Source of the DNA: Methyloversatilis discipulorum
GTDB lineage: Bacteria > Pseudomonadota > Gammaproteobacteria > Burkholderiales > Rhodocyclaceae
Length of the DNA: 64,000 bases
Direction of reading: 5' to 3'
Assembly (NCBI RefSeq): GCF_018780585.1
Contig: NZ_JADMJL010000015.1
Span: 23,129-87,128, forward strand
Under the pieces are notes generated by a model that was not told the DNA's origin, ran no database searches, and saw only the letters and a list, made by a program, of their open reading frames with translations. The stretch's first letter is position 1. Each line of letters starts with the position of its first letter. The position numbers and the translations under genes were made by a program. Positions 57,097-64,000 of this stretch are shown here, in pieces.

Positions 57097-58329
57097 ATGC
57101 AGACCGGACTGGCCGATTTCATCCGCAACACCCCCGAAGGCGACGCCGCCGACACCCTGCTGCGCAAGTGCGTGCACTGCGGTTTCTGCAACGCCACCTG
57201 TCCCACCTATCAGCTGCTGGGCGACGAGCTCGACGGTCCGCGTGGCCGCATCTATCTGATGAAGCAGATGCTCGAAGGCGAAGTGCCGGCCGACACCGTG
57301 CTGCCTCACCTCGACCGCTGCCTCACCTGCCGCAATTGCGAATCGACCTGTCCGTCCGGTGTGCGCTACAGCGAACTGGTCGACATCGGACGCGCGGTGG
57401 CCGAGCGGCGTGCGAAGCGCCCGCTGGCGCAGCGCGCGAAGCGCTGGCTGCTGCGCGAAGGGCTGTCGCGTCCGGCGGTGTTCAACACCGCGCTGGCGCT
57501 CGGCCGGCTCGCCAAGCCGCTGCTGCCGGCCGCGCTGGCCGCCAAGGTGGCCGACGCGCGCAGCGCTGGCGCCTGGCCGCCGGTACGCCATCAGCGCCGC
57601 ATGCTGGTGCTGGCGGGCTGCGTTCAGCCGGCGCTGATGCCGGACGTGAATGCCGCGGCGGCGCGCGTGCTCGACCTGCTCGGCATCTCGCTGATCGAGA
57701 TTGCGCGCGCCGGCTGCTGCGGCGCGCTTCGCTTCCACCTGAACGATCAGGACGGCGGTCGCCAGGACATGCGTGCGCTGATTGACGCCTGGTGGCCGGC
57801 GATCGAGCGTGGCGACGTCGAGGCCATCGTGATGACGGCCTCTGGCTGTGGCAGCACGGTCCGCGAGTACGGCCACCTGCTGGCCGATGACCCGCTTTAC
57901 GCCGAGCGCGCGGCGAAGGTGGCGGCGATGACCCGCGACCTGTCCGAAATCCTGGCTGCGGAGCGCGTGCAGATCGAAGGGCTGTTCGCCGCCGGTGGCA
58001 CCGGGCGTCGCCCGCTTGCCTACCATCCGCCCTGTTCGCTTCAGCACGGTCAGCAGGTGCGCGGACACGCCGAAGCGCTGCTGCGCGCCGCCGGCTACGA
58101 CCTGAAACCGGTCGCCGACAGCCACCTGTGCTGTGGATCGGCCGGCAGCTATTCGCTGCTGCAGCCGGCGCTCGCGACGACGCTGCGCGACAACAAGCTG
58201 CGCTCGCTGCAGGCCGAACAGCCGGCCGGCATTGCCAGTGCCAACGTCGGCTGCATCGCCCACCTGCAGACCGGGACCGCAACGCCAGTGCGCCACTGGA
58301 TAGAGTGGCTCGATCAGGCGCTCACCTAG
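57097..58329 (+). CDS. glcF: Glycolate oxidase iron-sulfur subunit GlcF
   Basis: GlcF carries electrons from the flavin subunits to the respiratory chain. The 410-residue protein has two 4Fe-4S motifs near the N-terminus (CVHCGFCNATCPTY and CLTCRNCESTCPSGV) and two CCG domains (AGCCGALRFH near residue 207 and SHLCCGSAGSYSLLQ near 345). It closes the glcDEF operon. Confidence 0.94.
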   Translation: MQTGLADFIRNTPEGDAADTLLRKCVHCGFCNATCPTYQLLGDELDGPRGRIYLMKQMLEGEVPADTVLPHLDRCLTCRNCESTCPSGVRYSELVDIGRAVAERRAKRPLAQRAKRWLLREGLSRPAVFNTALALGRLAKPLLPAALAAKVADARSAGAWPPVRHQRRMLVLAGCVQPALMPDVNAAAARVLDLLGISLIEIARAGCCGALRFHLNDQDGGRQDMRALIDAWWPAIERGDVEAIVMTASGCGSTVREYGHLLADDPLYAERAAKVAAMTRDLSEILAAERVQIEGLFAAGGTGRRPLAYHPPCSLQHGQQVRGHAEALLRAAGYDLKPVADSHLCCGSAGSYSLLQPALATTLRDNKLRSLQAEQPAGIASANVGCIAHLQTGTATPVRHWIEWLDQALT

Positions 58330-58502
58330 GGTCTGTTGTCATTGAATCGCGGGCCGCACGCGAATCCGGATGCGTCCGGATCAAGGCGGGCCGACGCCGG
58401 CTGACCGGCCGTCAGGCCAGGAGGCCCAACGCGGGGCTGGGCGCATCGGGGCTCGCGCCCGACCCGGATCCGTGGCCCGCGGATCCAGGTGCGTTCCGCC
58501 GC

Positions 58503-58529
58503 TCAAGTCCTGTCGGCGGCTGCCGTTAA
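58503..58529 (+). promoter_or_regulatory. FliA (sigma-28)-like promoter before the HDOD gene
   Basis: TCAAGTCC (58503-58510), an 11-base spacer and GCCGTTAA (58522-58529) fit the FliA form TAAAGTTT-N11-GCCGATAA; betaproteobacterial versions often have TCAAG. The transcript would begin near 58536, which puts the ATG at 58529 out of use and supports the ATG at 58568. Confidence 0.55.
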
Positions 58530-58567
58530 TGCTCGCAGCCCGCAATACAGTTCCGAGTGAGCCCGCC

Positions 58568-59422
58568 ATGCAGCAAACAGCCGTACACGCACCCGAAGTC
58601 ATCGACGCCGTACTCGAATCGTCCGCTGTCCTCCTTCCATCGAAGCCCCGACTGCTGCTCGAAATCGAAAACCTGATGCGCAATCCGGATTTCGAGGTCG
58701 GCCTCCTCGCCGAGAGCATTTCGCGCGACCCTGGCGTGCTGGCTGCGCTGTTCAAGGTGTGCCGCTCGCCCGCCTACGGACGCGGCCGTGCGCCCGCCAA
58801 CGCCGAACAAGTGCTGATGCGCATCGGTCTCAACCAGACCATCAATCTGGTGCGCGGCATTTCGATCCGTCAGGCGGCAGGCGGTCCGGGACCGCAGATG
58901 GAGCGCTTCTGGCAACGCTGCGAAACGATCGCCAGCCTGGCCTCGCAGATCGCCGGCGAACGCGTCGCGGTCTGCAACGTGTTTCCCGATCAGGCCTATC
59001 TGGCCGCCATGTTTCACGACTGCGGCGTTCCCCTGCTGACGCAGCGCTTCGCCGACTACTGGACGACGCTGAATCTGGACGAGGAGTCCTACTGGGTCGA
59101 TACCGGTCTGGAGAACGTCCGCTACCGGCTCGATCATGCGACCGTGGGTTACTGGGTCGCCCGCAACTGGGGCTTGCCGGAGTTGATCGTTCAGGCCATC
59201 CGCTACCACCACGAAATGCCGGAAGACGACACCTACGGCCTGCGCAGCACGATAGGCATCGTCGCGCTGGCGACGCACGTCTATCTGCTCAACAAGGGCT
59301 TGCCGGACCCGATCTGGAGCATGCGTTCGGGCGAGGTGCTGGAGGAGCTTGGCATACACGCGAGCGCGCTCGACGAGTACATCGACGAGATCAACGACCA
59401 GTACGTGAGCTTCTCGTTGTGA
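58568..59422 (+). CDS. HDOD-domain signalling protein
   Basis: The 284-residue protein consists of one HDOD domain (about 25-225), with stretches such as LLPSKPRLLLEIENLMRNPD, AAMFHDCGVPLLTQRF and LPELIVQAIRYHHEMPEDD. HDOD domains are related to HD phosphohydrolases but are often not catalytic; they act in signalling, motility or stress control. ATG 58568 (MQQTAVHAPEV) is chosen over ATG 58529 because the latter sits on the likely -10 box. A FliA-like promoter suggests expression with late flagellar and chemotaxis genes. A PP2C phosphatase follows on the same strand, about 100 bases away. Confidence 0.85.
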   Translation: MQQTAVHAPEVIDAVLESSAVLLPSKPRLLLEIENLMRNPDFEVGLLAESISRDPGVLAALFKVCRSPAYGRGRAPANAEQVLMRIGLNQTINLVRGISIRQAAGGPGPQMERFWQRCETIASLASQIAGERVAVCNVFPDQAYLAAMFHDCGVPLLTQRFADYWTTLNLDEESYWVDTGLENVRYRLDHATVGYWVARNWGLPELIVQAIRYHHEMPEDDTYGLRSTIGIVALATHVYLLNKGLPDPIWSMRSGEVLEELGIHASALDEYIDEINDQYVSFSL

Positions 59423-59524
59423 AGAATCGTGAAATTGCACCTGTGCTTGCAGACATGAACAGCTGCTTACACGAGCGTGTGCTGTTGAGAAGCTAGAATC
59501 GGCTACAGGTATCCGGAAAGCTTC

Positions 59525-60340
59525 ATGGCGCTCAAACTAGACAGCTGCGTCGCGCAGCACATCGGCGATCGCAAGGAACAGCAGGATCGCGCAGCGGTGT
59601 TTCCGCATTCCCGTCACAAGGGCATGCTGATGGCCGTGCTCGCCGACGGCATGGGCGGCCACAGCGGCGGCGCGATGGCGGCCGAGCAGGTCGTGCACAA
59701 GGCGCGCGAGAACTTCGAGAGCTTCGCCCCGGCGATCGAATCGCCGCATGATCTGCTGCGCAGCGTGGTCGAAGAATCGCACGTCGTCATCAAGCTCACC
59801 CGCTTCACGTCCGAGCAGGATCCGCATTCCACCGCCTGCGTGCTGCTGATGAACGGTGGCCGTGCCGACTGGGCGCATTGCGGCGATTCGCGCATCTACC
59901 ATTTCCGTGACGACAGGCTTGTCAGCTGCAGCAAGGACCATTCGCTGGTCGGCGAACTGATGCGTCAGGGGCGCCTCGACGAAGAGGGCGCCAAGACGCA
60001 CCCGCAGCGCAACCTGCTGCTGCATTGCCTCGGCGCGCAGAAGGAACCGGTGATCGACTTCGGCGGCACCGACACGCTGTCCGACGGGGACACTTTCGTC
60101 ATCTGCTCCGACGGTCTGTGGGCCTATTTTTCCGATGAGGAAATGGGCGGCGTGCTCTCCGTGTACTCGGCGCGCGAGGCAGCCGAAGTGTTCATCAAGC
60201 GCGCACGCGAACGCGGTCGCCCGACCGGCGACAACGTGTCGCTCATCATCATCAAGCTGGTGGACGTCGAGGCCCGGCAGAAGGCCGAGCAGGACCGTCT
60301 GGACGCCGCACGGCGCAAGCTGGGAAAACTGCCGGCCTGA
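59525..60340 (+). CDS. PP2C-type serine/threonine phosphatase
   Basis: The 271-residue cytoplasmic protein has the PP2C metal and catalytic motifs in order: Asp21 in KEQQDRAAVF, DGMGGHSGG (Asp41-Gly42), GDSRIYHF, SDGLWAYF and GDNVSLIII. It removes phosphate from Ser/Thr residues of unknown targets; no Hanks-type kinase is adjacent. A TAGAAT box (59494-59499) lies 26 bases before the start, so it may have its own promoter. A strong terminator ends it. Confidence 0.92.
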   Translation: MALKLDSCVAQHIGDRKEQQDRAAVFPHSRHKGMLMAVLADGMGGHSGGAMAAEQVVHKARENFESFAPAIESPHDLLRSVVEESHVVIKLTRFTSEQDPHSTACVLLMNGGRADWAHCGDSRIYHFRDDRLVSCSKDHSLVGELMRQGRLDEEGAKTHPQRNLLLHCLGAQKEPVIDFGGTDTLSDGDTFVICSDGLWAYFSDEEMGGVLSVYSAREAAEVFIKRARERGRPTGDNVSLIIIKLVDVEARQKAEQDRLDAARRKLGKLPA

Positions 60341-60911
60341 CCGTGAGCGTCCTGCCACGCTGACCGCGGCGGCACCTCCCGCACTTGAATGCAAGCCCCG
60401 TGTTGCAACGCAACACGGGGCTTTTCTTTTGTCAATAACCTTCCGTGGTTCTGGCATGATGCGGCGCAACGTGCATCTTTTTTGGCGCAAAGTGCTGCGC
60501 CGTGAAGCCTGGCACGCTAGACTGCGCGCTCCGGAAGGCAGGAGAAGACGCACCGGCAGGTGCTCCGAGCGGGCTTTCATGCGCCTGTCGCCGGATCGGT
60601 CATGTGCGGCCAGGGGCCGTTTTCGAACAGGGGGTACGATCCTTACAGCGGCGCCTTCGTGGATTTGATGGCCATGGTGGTGCCCGAAGCCTTGCCCGTG
60701 ATCCGCGATACCTCTGGGCCATCGACAGAACCGCAGTCGAAGGGCGTGTCCGCACGCCAGCGTGCACTGGGGGCGCCAACTGCACAAGGCCGCTATTGAC
60801 TGCGTCTTCAGTGTTCGGTGCAGGCTGACGGTTCCGCCACTGCTTCCGCTCCCTGATGCGCCATTGCGCAGCAACTGACCGAATTCCAACAAATCGACCG
60901 AGGACCTACCC
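60341..60911. other. Gap between PP2C gene and pntA
   Basis: The first 90 bases hold the PP2C terminator. From about 60431 to 60890 no gene is recognised. Short open frames in it overlap one another on both strands, have no ribosome-binding site and no family resemblance. The end carries the pntA ribosome-binding site GAGGA (60900-60904). Confidence 0.55.
60393..60430 (+). terminator. Rho-independent terminator after the PP2C gene
   Basis: AAGCCCCGTGTTG (60393-60405) pairs perfectly with CAACACGGGGCTT (60411-60423) around a CAACG loop, followed by TTCTTTT. This is a very strong intrinsic terminator. Confidence 0.88.
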
Positions 60912-62546
60912 ATGACTTCTGGCGCATCGAACGACAACGCCGCGGCCAGCGCGGCAGCCCCCACGCCGCAGCGCATCGGCGTCCCCCGAGAGATCTTCCC
61001 GGGCGAAAAGCGCGTAGCCACCGTGCCAGACGTGGTGACCAAACTGGCCAAGCTGGGTTTTGGCGTGGTCGTGGAGACCGGCGCGGGTGATCTGGCCGAC
61101 CTGTCCGATGACGCCTACCGCGAAGCGGGCGCCAGCATCGCCGGCTCTGCGACCGACCTGTGGAGCAGCGCCGACATCGTGTTCAAGGTGCGTCCGCCGA
61201 CCGCCGACGAGGTGGCGCTGATGCACGAAGGGCAGACCCTGATCGGCTTCGTCTGGCCGGCGCAGAACCCCGAGTTGATGCAGCAGTTGGCGGCGAAAAA
61301 GGTCACCGTGCTGGCCATCGACGCGCTGCCGCGCACGCTCAGCCGCGCGCAGAAGATGGACGCGCTGACCTCCATGGCCGGCGTCAGCGGCTACCGCGCG
61401 GTGGTCGAGGCGGCCAACGCCTTCGGGCGCTTCTTCAATGGCCAGATCACCGCCGCAGGCAAGGTGCCGCCGGCCAAGGTATTCATTGCCGGTGCTGGCG
61501 TGGCCGGCCTGGCCGCCATTGGTGCGGCGGCCAGCTTGGGCGCCATCGTGCGCGCCAACGACACCCGCGCCGAGGTGGCCGACCAGGTCGTCTCGCTGGG
61601 GGGCGAGTTCGTCAAGGTCGATTACGAGGAAGAGGGCTCGGGCGGCGGCGGCTACGCCAAGGTCATGAGCGAAGGCTTCCAGGCCGCGCAGCGCGCCATG
61701 TACGCGCAGCAGGCCAAGGAGTGCGACATCATCATCACCACTGCGCTGATTCCCGGCAAGCCCGCACCCCGGCTGATCACCGCCGAGATGGTACAAAGCA
61801 TGAAGCCCGGCAGCGTGATCGTGGACATGGCCGCCGAGCAGGGCGGCAACTGCGAACTCACCGAACCGGGCAAGGCCGTGGTCAAGCATGGCGTGACCAT
61901 TGTCGGCTTCACCGACCTGGCCTCACGCATGGCACGCCAGTCGTCCACGCTTTATGGAACCAACCTGTTCCGCCTGACCGAAGAGCTGTGCAAGGCCAAG
62001 GACGGTGTCATCAACGTCAACATGGACGACGATGCCATCCGTGGCCTGACCGTGATCAAGGACGGCGAGATCACCTGGCCGGCACCGCCCATCGCCGCCG
62101 CTCCGAAGCCCGCGCCCAAGCCGGCCGCCGCAGCGGTTGAAAAGAAAAGCGGTCATGGGCACGGCCCCGGCGGCCCGATGCCCGCCAAGACGCTGGCCAT
62201 CATTTTCGCCGTGGGGGCTCTGGCGTTCGGCGCCATCGGTTCGTTCGCGCCGGCTGCGTTCCTGGGCCACTTCACGGTGTTTGTGCTGGCCTGCTTCATC
62301 GGCTACATGGTGGTCTGGAACGTCACGCCCGCGCTGCACACGCCGCTGATGAGCGTGACCAACGCCATCTCCAGCATCATCGTCATCGGTGCGCTGATCC
62401 AGATCGCGCCCCCCGATGCCGGTGCGAACGGTCGACCGGACCAGCTCATCCTCTGGCTCGCCTTCGCCGGCATCGTGCTGACCGCGATCAACATGTTCGG
62501 CGGCTTTGCCGTGACGCGCCGCATGCTGGCGATGTTCCAGAAGTAA
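60912..62546 (+). CDS. pntA: NAD(P) transhydrogenase alpha subunit (fused PntAA-PntAB)
   Basis: PntA binds NAD(H) and, with PntB, uses the proton gradient to make NADPH. The 544-residue protein has the alanine dehydrogenase/PNT N-terminal domain ([20 protein letters not shown]), the NAD-binding domain ([20 protein letters not shown]) and, after a Pro/Lys/His-rich linker ([12 protein letters not shown], near residue 420), four membrane helices up to the end. It is thus the fused form, as in E. coli. The ATG has GAGGA seven bases upstream. An intercistronic hairpin separates it from pntB. Confidence 0.94.
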   Translation: MTSGASNDNAAASAAAPTPQRIGVPREIFPGEKRVATVPDVVTKLAKLGFGVVVETGAGDLADLSDDAYREAGASIAGSATDLWSSADIVFKVRPPTADEVALMHEGQTLIGFVWPAQNPELMQQLAAKKVTVLAIDALPRTLSRAQKMDALTSMAGVSGYRAVVEAANAFGRFFNGQITAAGKVPPAKVFIAGAGVAGLAAIGAAASLGAIVRANDTRAEVADQVVSLGGEFVKVDYEEEGSGGGGYAKVMSEGFQAAQRAMYAQQAKECDIIITTALIPGKPAPRLITAEMVQSMKPGSVIVDMAAEQGGNCELTEPGKAVVKHGVTIVGFTDLASRMARQSSTLYGTNLFRLTEELCKAKDGVINVNMDDDAIRGLTVIKDGEITWPAPPIAAAPKPAPKPAAAAVEKKSGHGHGPGGPMPAKTLAIIFAVGALAFGAIGSFAPAAFLGHFTVFVLACFIGYMVVWNVTPALHTPLMSVTNAISSIIVIGALIQIAPPDAGANGRPDQLILWLAFAGIVLTAINMFGGFAVTRRMLAMFQK

Positions 62547-62553
62547 GGACCCC

Positions 62554-62579
62554 GGGGGCGGACCTTCGGCTCCGTCCCC
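62554..62579 (+). other. Intercistronic hairpin between pntA and pntB
   Basis: Bases 62554-62562 pair with 62571-62579 (nine pairs, one G-T) around an eight-base loop, seven bases after the pntA stop. No T run follows, so it may tune message stability or translation of pntB and not end transcription. Confidence 0.4.
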
Positions 62580-62612
62580 GACCGATCAAGACAAGAAAGA
62601 GACGAGACACCC

Positions 62613-64000
62613 ATGTCCCAAAGCCTTGCCACGGTGGCCTACCTCGGAGCTGCCATCCTGTTCATCCTCAGTCTGGGCGGCCTGTCCAACCCCGAATCGT
62701 CGCGCCGCGGCAATCTGTACGGCATGGTCGGCATGGCGCTGGCCGTGCTCGCCACGGTCTTCGGGCCGCGCGTTTCACCCGCCGGCATTCCCTGGATCGT
62801 CGGCGCGCTGGTGGTGGGCGGCAGCATCGGCCTGTACGCCGCGAAAACGGTCAAGATGACCCAGATGCCCGAGCTGGTCGCGCTGATGCACAGCCTGGTC
62901 GGTCTGGCCGCTTGCCTGGTCGGCTTCGCCAGCTATGTCGACACGTCGCTTCAACTCGAAGGTGTCGAGAAGACCATCCACGAAGTCGAAATCTACGTGG
63001 GCATCCTCATCGGTGCGGTCACCTTCTCAGGTTCGCTGATTGCCTTCGGAAAGCTCAACGGAAAGATTGGCGGCAAGCCCCTGCTGCTGCCTGCGCGCCA
63101 CTGGCTCAACCTGATCGCGCTATTGGTGGTGATCGGGTTCGGCCAGGTTTTCCTGAACGCGCACGACGTGCAGAGCGGCATGACGCCGCTGATCGTGATG
63201 ACGGTGATCGCGTTGCTGTTCGGCGTGCACATGGTCATGGCCATCGGCGGCGCCGACATGCCGGTGGTGGTGTCCATGCTCAACAGCTATTCGGGCTGGG
63301 CGGCGGCGGCCACCGGCTTCATGCTCAGCAACGACCTGCTGATCGTCACCGGTGCGCTGGTCGGCTCATCGGGCGCCATCCTGTCCTACATCATGTGCAA
63401 CGCGATGAACCGCAACTTCATCAGCGTGATCGCCGGTGGCTTCGGCAGTGGCGCAGGCAAGCCGGCCGCCAAGGCCGACGGCGCTGCCGCCGAGCCCCAG
63501 GGCGAGGTGACGCCCGTCAGCGCCACCGAGACCGCCGAGATGCTGCGCGAGGCCAAGAACGTGATCATCGTTCCCGGCTACGGCATGGCCGTCGCTCAGG
63601 CCCAGCACACGGTGTTCGAGATCACCCGCACCCTGCGCGAGAAGGGCGTGAACGTGCGCTTCGGCATCCACCCCGTGGCCGGCCGCATGCCAGGCCACAT
63701 GAACGTGCTGCTGGCCGAAGCCAAGGTGCCCTACGACATCGTCTTCGAAATGGACGAACTCAACGAGGACTTCCCGGACACCGACGTGGCCATGGTCATT
63801 GGCGCCAACGACATCGTCAACCCGGCCGCGCAGGACGACCCGACCAGCCCGATCGCCGGCATGCCGGTGCTCGAAGTCTGGAAGGCCCGCACCAGCATCG
63901 TCATGAAGCGCTCCATGGCCAGCGGCTACGCGGGCGTGGACAACCCGCTGTTCTACAAGGACAACAACCGCATGCTGTTCGGCGACGCCAAGAAGATGCT
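62613..64000 (+). CDS. pntB: NAD(P) transhydrogenase beta subunit (3' end missing)
   Basis: PntB holds the rest of the proton channel and the NADP(H)-binding domain. About 462 residues are visible and the frame is still open at the window edge. It begins [20 protein letters not shown], has about nine membrane helices up to residue 265, a linker rich in Ala, Lys and Glu, and then the NADP domain with [30 protein letters not shown] and [12 protein letters not shown]. Most of the protein is present. It follows pntA by 66 bases. Confidence 0.93.
   Translation, partial: MSQSLATVAYLGAAILFILSLGGLSNPESSRRGNLYGMVGMALAVLATVFGPRVSPAGIPWIVGALVVGGSIGLYAAKTVKMTQMPELVALMHSLVGLAACLVGFASYVDTSLQLEGVEKTIHEVEIYVGILIGAVTFSGSLIAFGKLNGKIGGKPLLLPARHWLNLIALLVVIGFGQVFLNAHDVQSGMTPLIVMTVIALLFGVHMVMAIGGADMPVVVSMLNSYSGWAAAATGFMLSNDLLIVTGALVGSSGAILSYIMCNAMNRNFISVIAGGFGSGAGKPAAKADGAAAEPQGEVTPVSATETAEMLREAKNVIIVPGYGMAVAQAQHTVFEITRTLREKGVNVRFGIHPVAGRMPGHMNVLLAEAKVPYDIVFEMDELNEDFPDTDVAMVIGANDIVNPAAQDDPTSPIAGMPVLEVWKARTSIVMKRSMASGYAGVDNPLFYKDNNRMLFGDAKKM

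Noticed and set aside
60502..60828. Short open frames between the PP2C gene and pntA
   Set aside because: Several frames overlap on both strands, with no ribosome-binding site and no recognisable protein family.

Overview
This window is high-GC bacterial DNA that carries most of a purple-bacterial photosynthesis gene cluster (about 1-29,300), a light-sensing module next to it (about 29,500-33,600), and then ordinary chromosomal genes (about 33,700-64,000). The tetrahaem pufC, the aerobic cyclase acsF, the puhABC-acsF-puhE order and the flanking glnE / YhdP-like / tldD / glcDEF genes point to a betaproteobacterium of the Rhodocyclales-Burkholderiales type. The genus cannot be fixed from the sequence alone.

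Photosynthesis cluster. The plus strand opens with the tail of bchX, then bchY, bchZ, pufB, pufA, pufL, pufM and pufC: chlorophyllide a reductase followed by light-harvesting 1 and reaction-centre genes. A strong hairpin lies between pufA and pufL. A small two-CBS-domain protein and a pair of REP/REPIN-like repeats separate this from a 12-gene minus-strand operon, bchF-bchN-bchB-bchH-bchL-bchM-lhaA-puhA-puhB-puhC-acsF-puhE (22,442 down to 8,328). Many of its genes overlap by four bases. Divergent from bchF are aerR (a B12-binding antirepressor) and ppsR (the photosynthesis repressor). Next come bchG, a PucC-family transporter, bchP and tspO. Palindromes close to the PpsR/CrtJ site TGT-N12-ACA sit on the -35 boxes of the bchF, aerR and bchG promoters, each with one mismatch.

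Light module. A second PpsR-like protein keeps the PAS domains but has no helix-turn-helix and no cysteine. It lies 2 bp upstream of a bacteriophytochrome that has no histidine kinase and resembles Rhodopseudomonas BphP1. A convergent haem oxygenase gene could supply the biliverdin chromophore. This is the most interesting part of the window: it suggests a phytochrome acting by protein contact on a PpsR paralogue that cannot bind DNA.

Right flank. These genes include a DUF808 membrane protein, trhO, a TSUP exporter, a lipoprotein, glnE, a YhdP/AsmA-like giant protein, a nitrilase-family amidase, a FeeM-like acyltransferase, tldD, a DUF2062 protein, aroG, a GT39-type glycosyltransferase, a decaprenyl-phosphate phosphoribosyltransferase-like UbiA protein, murI, a PduO-type adenosyltransferase, glycerate 2-kinase, glcDEF, an HDOD protein behind a FliA-like promoter, a PP2C phosphatase, and pntA plus truncated pntB. 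Glycolate oxidase and glycerate kinase together suggest C2-acid metabolism. bchC, bchD, bchI, the carotenoid genes and pucBA are not in the window. No tRNA, rRNA, CRISPR array or insertion sequence was recognised.
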